Shown: positions 1-8,213, counted from the stretch's first letter. The stretch: 32,972 nucleotides of DNA from Candidatus Kaiserbacteria bacterium RIFCSPLOWO2_12_FULL_50_10 (GCA_001783515.1 MFMN01000024.1:1-32972), one strand, 5' to 3'. Numbers and translations: made by a program. Notes: generated by a model from the letters alone, not told the origin.

Positions 1-1
1 G

Positions 2-319
2 CTCTTCTTTACCTACTTCTATACGGCAATTACCTTCGAGCCAGAGAAGATGTCGAAGAACCTCCAGCGTTCAGGTGCGTTCATTCCCGGTATTCGCCCC
101 GGAGTTGAAACGACAACCTATCTTGGTACGGTGGTAACACGCCTCACGCTCGTCGGCGCGCTCTTCCTTGCCGCTGTCGCGCTCTTGCCGATTATCCTGC
201 AGTCTGCGACAGGGCTCACCTCAGTCACGATTGGTGGTACCGCCATCCTCATTGCGGTATCGGTCATCATCGACTTCGTCCGCCGTGTCGACGCACAGGT
301 CCTCATGCGTCAGTACTAA
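2..319 (+). CDS. secY: Preprotein translocase subunit SecY, C-terminal part
   Basis: This is the 3' end of secY; the gene continues upstream of the window. The frame is open from base 2 and ends at the TAA at 317-319. SecY is the channel subunit of the SecYEG translocon in the cytoplasmic membrane. The visible part contains the family landmarks FFTYFYTAITF and GAFIPGIRPG, followed by the last two membrane segments and the short cytosolic tail VDAQVLMRQY. A terminator follows at once, so secY ends its transcript here. In most bacteria secY lies downstream of rplE in the spc operon; here it lies about 6 kb upstream of rpsS on the same strand. Identification is secure from the conserved motif order. 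Confidence 0.95.
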   Translation, partial: LFFTYFYTAITFEPEKMSKNLQRSGAFIPGIRPGVETTTYLGTVVTRLTLVGALFLAAVALLPIILQSATGLTSVTIGGTAILIAVSVIIDFVRRVDAQVLMRQY

Positions 320-333
320 AAAAGAATGAACAG

Positions 334-356
334 AAAAGCGCCAGCAGGCGCTTTTT
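334..356 (+). terminator. Intrinsic terminator after secY
   Basis: The stem GCGCC/GGCGC has loop AGCA, is flanked by AAAA on the left and is followed by TTTTT. It lies 15 nt after the secY stop codon. Confidence 0.85.
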
Positions 357-376
357 CATGCTTCGCTTATCCACAG

Positions 377-406
377 TTGTCTTTTCTTAAAACATGATAG
401 TATGAT
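377..406 (+). promoter_or_regulatory. Promoter of the TPR gene, probably leaderless
   Basis: The -35 is TTGTCT (377-382), the spacer is 18 nt and the -10 is TATGAT (401-406). The ATG at 413 starts 6 nt after the -10, so transcription would begin at or next to the start codon. No Shine-Dalgarno sequence is present. Confidence 0.6.
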
Positions 407-412
407 TGCAGT

Positions 413-1564
413 ATGATATTAAATGAGTCAGGGGGTGGCAACGCAGAAGTTGCTGAGGCGAGAGTATCGTCTCGTTATCTTGTATGGGGTGTTTCAAGTA
501 TTGCGCTGTTCGTAGTCGTCGGAGGTTTTGTGTATTGGTATATGCAGATGCAGACATCTGTTTCTGAGAGCACGAGCGCAACGCAAACTGTTGGTGTTGT
601 ACCGCTGTCTGCGGAGGCAAAGGGCAATCTTGTGACACTCTGGAGCGGCGGTGAACTAGACACCTTTATAGCAACAAGCGAAGAAATTACAAAAAATCAG
701 CCAGGAAACATAGAGGCACGCATCGCCTTGGCGAGCGGACTCACTCAAAAAGGGAGTATATTGTTCAAAGAGCGTGAATATGCAGAGCAGGCTATTGTTG
801 TGTTGCAGGAGGCTCTGTTGCTTGATCCGACAAACAGTGAAGCGCATCGCGTGCTCGGCTATGCATACGAAATCATGCAAGAATACCCAAAGGCTGAAGC
901 TTCGTACAATGAAGCCTTGCGCCTTAATTCAAACAATGCACACGCATACAGCAATCGAGGACACGCATTTGCTTTGCAGGGTAATAATCAAGCGGCCCGT
1001 ACTGACTACACGAGCGCACTTGCTATTTGGCCAACATTCGACCACGCACTCTTTAACCTTGCTCGCCTCGATATGCTCGATGGTGACCCTGAATCAGCAC
1101 GAATCCATCTCGACACGTTGCTTGCAAGCAGTACTGATATCACTTGGAAAGCATCAGCGCTACAGGCCTACGGTGCTATCGAGGCTTATACAGGCGATCT
1201 ACAAAAGGCCGTAGATTACTTTACCGAGGCACTTGCGCTCGACAAGACACTCCCTGAAGCCTGGGCTGGTATCGCTGAAGTAAAGTTCGCCATGCTCTTC
1301 GATAACTACACAGAACACCTCTACTTCGAGGTGATTGAGGCGGCGCAGGAGGCAATTAAACTTCACCCTGAGCAGACCAATGTATATATTATACTCAGTG
1401 ACACACTGTTTGCGGGAGAACAATATGCAGATTCGATGGACATGCTTCTTCTAGCAAAAGAAAATGTAGAGAAAGATATTAGTTTGAGTAGCACCGAGAA
1501 GGAAGAAATGCGCACAAGGATTGCAAGTAGAATTACCAATCTCGAAGAAAAGATTGACAAATAG
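413..1564 (+). CDS. Membrane-anchored TPR-repeat protein
   Basis: A 383-aa protein. A single N-terminal transmembrane helix lies at about residues 22-46 (YLVWGVSSIALFVVVGGFVY), after a short cytosolic start. The rest is tandem tetratricopeptide repeats with typical spacing, for example ALLLDPTNSEAHRVLGYAYE followed by EALRLNSNNAHAYSNRGHAF and further repeats to about residue 340. TPR domains bind other proteins, so a scaffold role at the membrane is likely; the partner is unknown. The ATG at 413 was chosen because a -10 box lies just upstream and the membrane segment follows directly. The next gene starts 11 bp after the stop, so the two are probably co-transcribed. Confidence 0.85.
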   Translation: MILNESGGGNAEVAEARVSSRYLVWGVSSIALFVVVGGFVYWYMQMQTSVSESTSATQTVGVVPLSAEAKGNLVTLWSGGELDTFIATSEEITKNQPGNIEARIALASGLTQKGSILFKEREYAEQAIVVLQEALLLDPTNSEAHRVLGYAYEIMQEYPKAEASYNEALRLNSNNAHAYSNRGHAFALQGNNQAARTDYTSALAIWPTFDHALFNLARLDMLDGDPESARIHLDTLLASSTDITWKASALQAYGAIEAYTGDLQKAVDYFTEALALDKTLPEAWAGIAEVKFAMLFDNYTEHLYFEVIEAAQEAIKLHPEQTNVYIILSDTLFAGEQYADSMDMLLLAKENVEKDISLSSTEKEEMRTRIASRITNLEEKIDK

Positions 1565-1575
1565 CTGAAAATTAT

Positions 1576-2700
1576 ATGACGACAAATAATCTTTACACAG
1601 CATTTCGAGGACTTACCCTTACCTGCCTGCTCGGTGTTGTAATGATACTTCCTACGGTAAGCCATGGAAGTCACAATGAGGCGAATGCCATTATAACACT
1701 TAGCAACGGGAGAACGTATTCAGTGCATGCTCCAGGATGGACGCGGTTTCCTCGGGCTGCCGTGCTTGAGCAGCTCCGCGGAGAGGCAGCAGCTGGGCTA
1801 AGAGGTTCAGTGGCAGGGCGGTATGATGTCATTGGTGGCGCATACAACTTCACGGTTCAATTTTTGTATGGATGTGGCAATCGTCACAGCTTTACAGATA
1901 TTTCCCCACTCCCACCTACACCCGCACCCACACGACCGCCAACACTCACACTCACTGCAAATCCAACAAATGTAGAATACAACACCGCCACGACACTCAC
2001 TTGGTCATCAGCAAATACAACGAGCTGTACCGCATCAGATGCATGGTCTGGCGCAAAGTCTGTAAGTGGCTCACAATCAAGTGCTGCGCTTACCGCAGCA
2101 TCAAACACCTTTACGCTCGTTTGTAATGGTCCTGGCGGGTCTGTTACAAAAAGCGCTGTTGTCACCACGACTCCCGCACCAACGGTTACTCTTACCGCAA
2201 GCGTAAATGGTGACGCATACACTGGCGTAAATAGAACTATTGACGCTGGCGACACTGTGCGTGTCAAGTGGGATTCAGACAATGCAGATACCTGTACATC
2301 ATCTGACTTTGCGACAAGTAATGCAGCAGATGGCGCGGACGTAGATGTTGTTGAGCCAACACTCGGCACAAGTAAAGGCTATTCGGTTACGTGTACAAGA
2401 GGTTCACGAACTGCATTCGACACCCTAACGGTTACGAATCGCGGACAAGCGCCAACACTTACCCCAAGCAACTCCGTTGTAAAAGCTGGTGGACGAACAG
2501 TCATCGGCTATGATCTCAAGGGAAACGCATCATGTGTACTCAGAAGTACCGACAGTACCGTTAACGGCATTGTTGTTACTCAGAATGGCACAAGGCAAAC
2601 AGGAGTGCTTACTTCCGCAACAAGATACACTATCGACTGTGGGCTTGGCAAAAGCGCATCGGTGGTTGTAAATATAACCGGAAAAATCCAGGAACAATAG
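1576..2700 (+). CDS. Secreted protein with Ig-like repeats
   Basis: A 374-aa protein with an N-terminal hydrophobic signal segment (about residues 12-30, LTLTCLLGVVMILPTVSHGS). A Pro/Thr-rich linker at about residues 113-125 leads into three beta-rich repeats. The first contains LTLTANPTNVEYNTATTLTW with a Cys pair near SCTASD and LVCNGPGG. The second (TVTLTASVNGDAYTG) and third (PTLTPSNSVVKAGG) repeat the plan, each with two Cys. Such Cys-bracketed Ig-like units are common in exported Patescibacteria proteins. It is probably a surface or secreted adhesin-like protein, but no binding partner can be named. It follows the TPR gene by 11 bp and ends before a terminator. Confidence 0.75.
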   Translation: MTTNNLYTAFRGLTLTCLLGVVMILPTVSHGSHNEANAIITLSNGRTYSVHAPGWTRFPRAAVLEQLRGEAAAGLRGSVAGRYDVIGGAYNFTVQFLYGCGNRHSFTDISPLPPTPAPTRPPTLTLTANPTNVEYNTATTLTWSSANTTSCTASDAWSGAKSVSGSQSSAALTAASNTFTLVCNGPGGSVTKSAVVTTTPAPTVTLTASVNGDAYTGVNRTIDAGDTVRVKWDSDNADTCTSSDFATSNAADGADVDVVEPTLGTSKGYSVTCTRGSRTAFDTLTVTNRGQAPTLTPSNSVVKAGGRTVIGYDLKGNASCVLRSTDSTVNGIVVTQNGTRQTGVLTSATRYTIDCGLGKSASVVVNITGKIQEQ

Positions 2701-2731
2701 CAGCACAGTATTCGGCTCATCCGAAGATTTT

Positions 2732-2760
2732 AAAAACAGCTCACACACAGAGCTGTTTTT
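2732..2760 (+). terminator. Intrinsic terminator after the Ig-like protein gene
   Basis: AAAAACAGCTC and GAGCTGTTTTT form a perfect 11-bp stem with loop ACACACA. The stem is symmetric, so it could work on both strands. Confidence 0.85.
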
Positions 2761-2798
2761 GGTCATGTCACGCAAGTAGCAAAGAAGGAAGATGGGCA

Positions 2799-2827
2799 TT
2801 GCTAGACAGCCTTTTATGTGGTAGTAC
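2799..2827 (+). promoter_or_regulatory. Promoter of the 2874 gene, TGTGG-type extended -10
   Basis: The -35 is TTGCTA (2799-2804), the spacer is 17 nt ending in ATGTGG, and the -10 is TAGTAC (2822-2827). The leader is about 40 nt and holds the Shine-Dalgarno AGGAG. The same layout recurs at 5857, 16074 and 27267. Confidence 0.55.
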
Positions 2828-2873
2828 TACAGGTGATAGTTTTTTCAACTGCTATTTGAAATAGGAGATTTTC

Positions 2874-4091
2874 ATGGACCACAATCCAATCGTGAACCTC
2901 ACCAAAGCCCAGGTCGAGGCCGCGGCCGAAATCCTCAGTGATTTGACACTCGTGGCCATCGCCGGTGCCTGCGGCGTAGACCTCTCCGAGCCGTTTGACT
3001 CGGAAGACGCAATGCGTCGCCTCGTGGATGCCACGACGCTCGGAAAGAATATCCGGGAAGTTGTTTTGATTTTCAATGAGTTCCCCGAAGGCGACAGCAC
3101 GTACACCGTCGCGGAATCGCTTACCTCGCATTATTTCCGAGACTATGTGAAGGCCAAATATACGTCTGAAACAGAACATAAGGGAGAGCTTCTTCTTGAT
3201 TTGCTTCGAACTTTCCTCAACCCGGTACCGCTGTATCAGGAGGCATATGAATACATTTTGCATGAGGTGTGTGACCTTGAGGCGAAAGAACAGAGAGTGA
3301 AGCTTTTCCGCAGTGCCTATGACATTGCAAAAGATCGGTTTCAGGAAGACCATGAGGTTTGCCTGAAGCTCTTTAATGCAAGCAGGAATCTCGGTGATGT
3401 TTTATACAGCCGGAACAAAAATGACTCGGTGCAGTTGAACTTCCTGATGAAGGAAATGCCATTCAGTGCACGGTTTACTGACTTTCGCAATAAGGTTGCA
3501 TATACGCTTATACCGCTTGCGGAGAAAGAGGGCCAGGCGGGGGTTCTCAGAGAGCTTGTTGCGAGCAGTCATAAGTCGCGGCCCATTAATAGAGAAGCTG
3601 CGCTCGCATTCGCTCGGGTCATCTTTAAGCGTCAAGGGATTTGTGGCTTGGTAACGATATATACAAGTTTTCTTTACCATGACACGTCCGAAGAAACATG
3701 TGGAGCGATTGTTAGAGAGATGAATCCGCTCATTGATGCGGATATCGAAAAGGCAATTGCCAATGAGCTGGTGGGGTGTCTTTTGGATGTATGGCCGCAG
3801 CTGCTTACTTGGGGTGATGGGAAGAAACGGTACCAACGGGTACTCGCCGCACTCCTTGAACACGCGGTGGAAAAAAAGGACATCAGCATACTCAAGGATA
3901 TGTATGTGACGCTCGCAAAAAATGATGAAGCCTGGGATATCGTGTCGAAAACCCTCATTAATCTTGCGATTGATGTCGGCGATGCTGAAACCCTGAAAAT
4001 GGTGACGAACACCATGTCGGACGGAGAGCATCGCGACAGAGCAATCCGCGCACGCGTGGCGCTCATTCACACGCAAGGTCTCCTCCCTTGA
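2874..4091 (+). CDS. Uncharacterised alpha-helical protein
   Basis: A 405-aa soluble protein with no signal peptide or membrane segment. I do not recognise the family. The sequence is almost entirely helical, with paired amphipathic helices such as KAQVEAAAEILSDLTLVAI and EQRVKLFRSAYDIAKDRF, which suggests a HEAT/TPR-like solenoid. The start at ATG 2874 is supported by AGGAG placed 7 nt upstream. The first 200 bp are GC-rich, while the middle is closer to the neighbours in composition. It stands alone between two terminators with its own promoter. A scaffold or protein-binding role is inferred from the fold only. Confidence 0.7.
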   Translation: MDHNPIVNLTKAQVEAAAEILSDLTLVAIAGACGVDLSEPFDSEDAMRRLVDATTLGKNIREVVLIFNEFPEGDSTYTVAESLTSHYFRDYVKAKYTSETEHKGELLLDLLRTFLNPVPLYQEAYEYILHEVCDLEAKEQRVKLFRSAYDIAKDRFQEDHEVCLKLFNASRNLGDVLYSRNKNDSVQLNFLMKEMPFSARFTDFRNKVAYTLIPLAEKEGQAGVLRELVASSHKSRPINREAALAFARVIFKRQGICGLVTIYTSFLYHDTSEETCGAIVREMNPLIDADIEKAIANELVGCLLDVWPQLLTWGDGKKRYQRVLAALLEHAVEKKDISILKDMYVTLAKNDEAWDIVSKTLINLAIDVGDAETLKMVTNTMSDGEHRDRAIRARVALIHTQGLLP

Positions 4092-4110
4092 TCTTCTCCA
4101 CACGAAGCTT

Positions 4111-4147
4111 GCCGCACGCCCGATTAAGGGCGTGCGGCATTTTTTTT
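4111..4147 (+). terminator. Strong intrinsic terminator after the 2874 gene
   Basis: An 11-bp perfect stem GCCGCACGCCC/GGGCGTGCGGC has loop GATTAA and is followed by ATTTTTTTT. Confidence 0.93.
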
Positions 4148-4162
4148 GCATTTTTATCCACT

Positions 4163-4190
4163 TTGTATTTTCTGCATCCTATCGCATAAT
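4163..4190 (+). promoter_or_regulatory. Promoter of the FISUMP gene, probably leaderless
   Basis: The -35 is TTGTAT (4163-4168), the spacer is 16 nt and the -10 is CATAAT (4185-4190). The ATG at 4197 begins 6 nt later. This decides the start: the in-frame upstream codon at 4146 lies inside the preceding terminator. Confidence 0.55.
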
Positions 4191-4196
4191 AGGCAC

Positions 4197-5756
4197 ATGT
4201 CAAAACAATACATGTTCACCGCTCTCATTGCTCTCACCTTCATCCTCATCATCAGCCTCGTCCTCCGCTACACCGGAGCAGCCGACGTCTCAACCTCAGC
4301 AACAATAACCAACACCGCACCAACCGTTGACACCATTCGCTTCGCAACCACAGCATACGGCACCGACACGCTCACAAGCACAGGAATCCTCCCGAATGTC
4401 GGCACAACAAAAACAATCCACATAAACGGAACTATCCACGACAACAACGGAGAGAACGACATTGCGTCGTCAACCATTTCTCTCGTCTTCTTCCGCACCA
4501 CAAAGACAAATACCTGTACCGGCGACAAAAACGACTGCTACCGTGTCACGGTGTGTGATACAGCCTACAGTGATGGCGACGCAACACAAATCTCATATAG
4601 TTGTCCCGTTTCAATTGCCTTCTGGATTGATGCTACCGACACTTCCTCTGCAAGAAGCAGTGACAACTGGACTGCATCGATTTCGGTGAATGACATCGCC
4701 GGGGCAACAGGGAACCTTACTGCCACAGCAGAAGTTAATTCACTTCTCGCACTCACACTTCCTGATGCAATTAGTTATGGTACACGTGCTCTTGGCGAGT
4801 TGTCATCAGCAACCTCAAACGTCGTGACAACGATTACGCAGCACGGCAACACACGCGCAGACCTTCAGATTTCTGGGGTAAATATGGTTTGCGACGGGCT
4901 AGGGGCGCTTCCGGCAAGCGCACAGAAATGGTCGCTCCTCAATGTTGGTTATGCTGACAATGCTGCAGCAGAACTTGCCAGCTCAGCGAATACGGCAAAC
5001 CGAAATATCTTCATTCGTACGGACGACGCGAATGAGCTTACCGCAAACCTCTACTGGAACATCGCAATTCCTGCAACTGGTGCAAAAGGGAGCTGTGTCG
5101 GTTCGAACACACTTGCACTCGTCGCGCAAACCTTCTCGTGTGGGAACGATGCCGTTCTCTATAACGGCGGTCCATATAATGCGGAAGGAACCTCTCGTGA
5201 CCAAGGCGGCTATTACCGAACGGTGCAGATCGGTACCCAGTGCTGGATGAGGGACAATATGAACGCTGGCACCATGATTACCGGCACGCCCGCAAACAAT
5301 GCAAGTGTAGAAAAATGGTGCTACAGCAACAGCGCGACAAACTGTAACAGTGATGGCGCATTGTATCACTGGAACGAAGCAATGGGCTACAGCACTACGG
5401 AAGGTGCACAGGGTATCTGTCCGTCGGGTTGGCATATGCCAACCGATGCCGAATATAAAACACTTGAAATATTTCTTGGTATGACGCAGGTACAGGCCGA
5501 CGCGACAGGAACTCGTGGGACGAGTCAAGGAACAAAGCTCCTCGAAGGAGGCTCAGCGCTCTTTGACGCTATTCTTATGGGTTTCCGCAGTCCCGCAGCA
5601 GCTTTCTCTGAACACGGAACTCGCACATTGCTCTGGTCGTCATCAAGAAACGGTAGTGATCCGTGGCGACGAAGCTTGAATGCCGGCGTTGCAGAAGTTA
5701 CCCGCGCAACAAATCAGGTGGCGTACGGATTCTCGGTACGTTGTATGAAGAATTAG
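4197..5756 (+). CDS. Secreted FISUMP-domain surface protein
   Basis: About 519 aa from ATG 4197. The N-terminus is a signal or anchor segment (MFTALIALTFILIISLVLRY). The middle (residues ~20-310) is Thr/Ser-rich and beta-type, with a Cys-pair loop (NTCTGDKNDCYRVTVCD). The C-terminal ~190 residues match the Fibrobacter succinogenes major paralogous (FISUMP) domain, with the hallmarks GYYRTVQIGTQCWMRDN, then GICPSGWHMPTDAEY, and the ending GFSVRCMKN. FISUMP proteins are surface-exposed and frequent in Patescibacteria; their molecular role is not established. The gene has its own promoter and terminator. The domain call is confident, the function is not. Confidence 0.85.
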   Translation: MSKQYMFTALIALTFILIISLVLRYTGAADVSTSATITNTAPTVDTIRFATTAYGTDTLTSTGILPNVGTTKTIHINGTIHDNNGENDIASSTISLVFFRTTKTNTCTGDKNDCYRVTVCDTAYSDGDATQISYSCPVSIAFWIDATDTSSARSSDNWTASISVNDIAGATGNLTATAEVNSLLALTLPDAISYGTRALGELSSATSNVVTTITQHGNTRADLQISGVNMVCDGLGALPASAQKWSLLNVGYADNAAAELASSANTANRNIFIRTDDANELTANLYWNIAIPATGAKGSCVGSNTLALVAQTFSCGNDAVLYNGGPYNAEGTSRDQGGYYRTVQIGTQCWMRDNMNAGTMITGTPANNASVEKWCYSNSATNCNSDGALYHWNEAMGYSTTEGAQGICPSGWHMPTDAEYKTLEIFLGMTQVQADATGTRGTSQGTKLLEGGSALFDAILMGFRSPAAAFSEHGTRTLLWSSSRNGSDPWRRSLNAGVAEVTRATNQVAYGFSVRCMKN

Positions 5757-5790
5757 TCTCGCAGCTCACGCATTCCTTGCGTAAACATAT

Positions 5791-5819
5791 AAAAAATAGC
5801 TCGTTGAGAGCTGTTTTTT
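5791..5819 (+). terminator. Intrinsic terminator after the FISUMP gene
   Basis: The stem AGCTC/GAGCT has loop GTTGA and is flanked by an A-run and GTTTTTT. Confidence 0.75.
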
Positions 5820-5856
5820 GTGCACAACACTCAACCGCATGGGGGAAAGAAAGGGC

Positions 5857-5885
5857 TTGTATTTTGGTCGTTTTTGTGGTACTTT
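5857..5885 (+). promoter_or_regulatory. Promoter of the ribosomal protein operon
   Basis: The -35 is TTGTAT (5857-5862), the spacer is 17 nt ending in TTGTGG, and the -10 is TACTTT (5880-5885). It starts a leader of about 170 nt before rpsS. The leader holds a GC-rich hairpin near 5909-5930, a Shine-Dalgarno AGGAG at 5957, a possible leader ORF and a long hairpin at 6015-6047. Confidence 0.5.
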
Positions 5886-5967
5886 GTGCGGGTTCTGACC
5901 TTGCTGGCTGCCCGTTAGGGTGAGCAGCATCGCTCTCATATTTTAATATACAACTTAGGAGATTGCG

Positions 5968-6039
5968 TTGAACTGCAATGGTGCCGTTAACATCATTCAA
6001 ATTTTTTATCATTCGACATCGTTCAAAAATTACTTTTGA
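5968..6039 (+). CDS. Possible 23-aa leader peptide upstream of rpsS
   Basis: A TTG codon lies 6 nt after a consensus AGGAG (5957-5961). Translation gives MNCNGAVNIIQIFYHSTSFK followed by NYF and a TGA stop. The stop lies inside the 3' arm of the perfect hairpin at 6015-6047, so a translating ribosome would melt that hairpin. This geometry resembles translation-coupled attenuation. No homologue is known to me, and the ORF may be chance; the well-placed ribosome binding site with no other start nearby is the main support. Confidence 0.35.
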   Translation: MNCNGAVNIIQIFYHSTSFKNYF

Positions 6040-6047
6040 ACGATGTC
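6015..6047 (+). promoter_or_regulatory. 14-bp perfect hairpin directly before rpsS
   Basis: GACATCGTTCAAAA and TTTTGAACGATGTC pair perfectly around the 5-nt loop ATTAC. It ends 12 nt before the rpsS ATG (6060), which has no Shine-Dalgarno. There is no T-run, so it is not a simple terminator. It is a candidate site for translational control of the operon. Confidence 0.6.
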
Positions 6048-6059
6048 CTAAATCACGTT

Positions 6060-6392
6060 ATGTCACGTTCAGCATACAAAGGACCATACGTCGATGAGAA
6101 GCTCATGCAAAAAATTGAGGGTAAGAAGGGGGATCAAACTCCGACTATCCGCACATGGGCTCGCGCATCGATGATCGCGCCGGAAATGGTGGGCTTCACT
6201 TTTGGAGTCCACAACGGAAAAACACATCTCGATGTGTTTGTGACCGAAGACATGGTTGGGCACCGCCTCGGCGAGTTTGCGCCAACCAAGAAATTTATTC
6301 GCCACGGAGGTAAGATGCAGAAGGATATCGACGCTCGTAAGAAGGAGTCGGAAGTCGCTGCAGCCAAAGCCGCTAAAACATCTGGGAAATAG
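6060..6392 (+). CDS. rpsS: 30S ribosomal protein S19 (uS19)
   Basis: 110 aa, slightly longer than the usual ~92 because of a basic Lys/Ala-rich tail (KKESEVAAAKAAKTSGK). uS19 sits in the head of the 30S subunit, near S13. The family core is present: SRSAYKGPYVDEKL at the start, then IRTWARASMIAPEMVG, and VGHRLGEFAPTKKFIRHGG near the end. ATG 6060 is preferred over the upstream TTG at 6036 because the protein then begins with the standard MSRSAYKGP. It is the first gene of the operon here; rplB, which normally precedes it, is not in the window. Confidence 0.96.
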   Translation: MSRSAYKGPYVDEKLMQKIEGKKGDQTPTIRTWARASMIAPEMVGFTFGVHNGKTHLDVFVTEDMVGHRLGEFAPTKKFIRHGGKMQKDIDARKKESEVAAAKAAKTSGK

Positions 6393-6405
6393 ATTTAGAT
6401 TGGGG

Positions 6406-6526
6406 GAACGTCCAAAATTGGCGCATTTGCACCCGCTTCACAGATTTCCATCCTCACCGTACGTTAGGTACGGCTCCGGTGAAAATCTGCTCCAGCAGGC
6501 GCAACTGCACTCAATTTAGAACGTTC
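6406..6526. repeat. Palindromic hairpin repeat E1 between rpsS and rplV
   Basis: A 121-bp imperfect inverted repeat. The outer arms are 6406-6420 (GAACGTCCAAAATTG) and 6512-6526. The tip is CCGTAC/GTACGG around GTTAG (6457-6473). Inner motifs GCTTCA, TCCTC, GGCTCCG and CTCCAGC recur in the same order in the hairpin at 15923-16050. It separates two genes that are normally adjacent and is probably an inserted non-coding repeat. Confidence 0.65.
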
Positions 6527-6554
6527 GTTCCACTCAATTCTCATCTAATTTCAA

Positions 6555-6560
6555 TATATA
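6555..6560 (+). promoter_or_regulatory. Possible -10 box directly before rplV
   Basis: TATATA ends 6 nt before the rplV ATG (6567), the same spacing as the other leaderless starts in this window. It may restart transcription after the inserted hairpin E1. No clear -35 is visible. Confidence 0.35.
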
Positions 6561-6566
6561 AAAGAT

Positions 6567-6890
6567 ATGAAAGCGTTTTTGAAAAATTACCGCCAGTCAC
6601 CACGTAAGACACGTCTCATTGCAGACCTCGTTCGTGGCAAGACAGTAGCGAAGGCACTTGCGACGCTTCAGTTTACTGAAAAGCGCGCAGCAGAGCAGTT
6701 CACGAAACTCGTCAATTCAGCCGTTGCAAATGCAAAGGCGCAGGGAATCGACGACGCTCGTCTTTTTATCAAGAAGGTGACCGTCGACAAGGGTCTCGTC
6801 ATGAAGCGCTACATGCCAGTGGCACGCGGTTCATCACATCCTATCAATCGTCGCTCATCGCACATCGCGATTGAACTCGAAGTCAAGTAA
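6567..6890 (+). CDS. rplV: 50S ribosomal protein L22 (uL22)
   Basis: 107 aa, normal length. uL22 binds 23S rRNA and lines the peptide exit tunnel with its beta-hairpin. Recognisable segments are NYRQSPRKTRLIADLVRGK at the start, AEQFTKLVNSAVANAKA in the middle and the basic hairpin and tail MKRYMPVARGSSHPINRRSS. It is separated from rpsS by 174 bp holding repeat E1, and from rpsC by only 2 bp. Confidence 0.96.
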   Translation: MKAFLKNYRQSPRKTRLIADLVRGKTVAKALATLQFTEKRAAEQFTKLVNSAVANAKAQGIDDARLFIKKVTVDKGLVMKRYMPVARGSSHPINRRSSHIAIELEVK

Positions 6891-6892
6891 GT

Positions 6893-7567
6893 ATGACACA
6901 CATTGCACATCCGTTCGGGCAGCGCCTCGGTATCATCCGTGATTGGAAGAACCGCTGGATCGCAACACGCCCAGCGCTCGCACGTGAGTACATTCGTACT
7001 GACGTCGCCGTCCGCAAGCTTCTCGACGCAGAACTTAAGGGCAAAGGCATTGCGTCGATTGCTATCGACCGCAACGAAAAAGAGTACAAAATCACCGTGC
7101 ACTCAGCACGTCCAGGACTCATCATCGGCCGTTCAGGCGATGGGGTAGCCGTGATTACGAAGAAGATTGACATGCTCATGCGTACGCTCAAGCTTACGCA
7201 CAAGCCAGTCATCAAGCTCGATATCGAAGAAGTTCGCTCACCAGAATCACAGGCAGCTATCGTTGCTGAAGGTGTGGTAGAAGCACTCGAAAAGCGTATG
7301 GCATTCCGCCGCGTCCTTAAGATGGCTGTTGAGAAATCAATGCAGACACAGGGCGTGAAGGGTATCCGTGTTGCTGTCTCAGGTCGCCTCGGCGGCGCTG
7401 AAATGGCGCGTTACGAAGAGCTCAAGCGTGGACGTATTCCACTTCAGACACTTCGCGCAGATATCGATTTTGCAATCGCTCGCGCGAATCTTCCGTACGG
7501 TGTTATTGGTGTAAAGGTTTGGATCTATCGAGGTGACATCTTCGAAGACCGTAAAAAGGCCGCATAA
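6893..7567 (+). CDS. rpsC: 30S ribosomal protein S3 (uS3)
   Basis: 224 aa, normal length. uS3 lies at the mRNA entry of the 30S subunit and has helicase activity there. The N-terminus THIAHPFGQRLGIIRDWKNR is the family start. The KH domain carries the RNA-binding loop in PGLIIGRSGDGVAVI. The C-terminal domain has VSGRLGGAEMARYEELKRG and IGVKVWIYRGD. The ATG at 6893 lies 2 bp after the rplV stop, indicating tight translational coupling. Confidence 0.97.
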   Translation: MTHIAHPFGQRLGIIRDWKNRWIATRPALAREYIRTDVAVRKLLDAELKGKGIASIAIDRNEKEYKITVHSARPGLIIGRSGDGVAVITKKIDMLMRTLKLTHKPVIKLDIEEVRSPESQAAIVAEGVVEALEKRMAFRRVLKMAVEKSMQTQGVKGIRVAVSGRLGGAEMARYEELKRGRIPLQTLRADIDFAIARANLPYGVIGVKVWIYRGDIFEDRKKAA

Positions 7568-7579
7568 CCCAATTACAAC

Positions 7580-8011
7580 ATGTTATTTCCAAAGAAAGTA
7601 GCGCACCGCAAGTCACAGACTGGGCGCAAATCAGAGAAGCGACGTATGCGTCCCGACACTCGTGGTATCACGGTTGCATTCGGCGCATTTGGCCTTCGCG
7701 CAATTACCGACTCTCGCGTTCGTTCAAACCAGATCGAAGCAGCGCGTCGTGTGATTCAGCGCACCATCGGCAAGACAGGGCAGGTGTGGATTCGTATCTT
7801 CCCCGACAAGCCAATTACTAGAAAAGCAGCGGAAGTACCGATGGGTAGCGGCAAGGGAGACCTCGACCACTACGTATTCGAAGTACGTCCGGGACGCGTC
7901 CTCTTCGAAGTTGACGGCGTACCGGAAGACATCGCGCGCAAAGCACTTCGCAAGGCGGTAGCAAAGCTCCCGGTTAAGGCAAAGGTGGTGAGCCGCGAAG
8001 AAGCAGCATAA
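7580..8011 (+). CDS. rplP: 50S ribosomal protein L16 (uL16)
   Basis: 143 aa, close to the usual 136-144. uL16 helps form the tRNA A-site on the large subunit. Recognised by [16 protein letters not shown], the FGAFGLRAI segment, [17 protein letters not shown], the loop [17 protein letters not shown] and [13 protein letters not shown]. It follows rpsC by 12 bp. Confidence 0.96.
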   Translation: MLFPKKVAHRKSQTGRKSEKRRMRPDTRGITVAFGAFGLRAITDSRVRSNQIEAARRVIQRTIGKTGQVWIRIFPDKPITRKAAEVPMGSGKGDLDHYVFEVRPGRVLFEVDGVPEDIARKALRKAVAKLPVKAKVVSREEAA

Positions 8012-8022
8012 TCGTTTGCATC

Positions 8023-8211
8023 ATGAAAACAAAATCTCTTAAAGCAGATATTGCAAAGAAGGATGAGAACGCTCTTATTGACTTCATCCGCTCTGAGCGC
8101 GAAACACTTCGCACTGCACGCTTCGGCACTGCAGGTACCAAGATTGCACCAAGCCATGTTCGCAAGAACATCGCTCGCGCACTCACTGCTCGTAAGGCTA
8201 AGACTGCATAA
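8023..8211 (+). CDS. rpmC: 50S ribosomal protein L29 (uL29)
   Basis: 62 aa, typical length. uL29 is a two-helix protein next to the exit tunnel and part of the docking site for trigger factor and SRP. The sequence has the expected pattern: an N-terminal helix and a second helix with [20 protein letters not shown]. The usual motif QL..P..I is weak, so the call rests partly on position between rplP and rpsQ, which is the standard order. Confidence 0.9.
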   Translation: MKTKSLKADIAKKDENALIDFIRSERETLRTARFGTAGTKIAPSHVRKNIARALTARKAKTA

Positions 8212-8213
8212 GT

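Noticed and set aside
4146-4196. Upstream extension of the FISUMP protein
   Set aside because: It would start within the T-run of the preceding terminator and before the -10 box; ATG 4197 fits both the promoter and the signal peptide.
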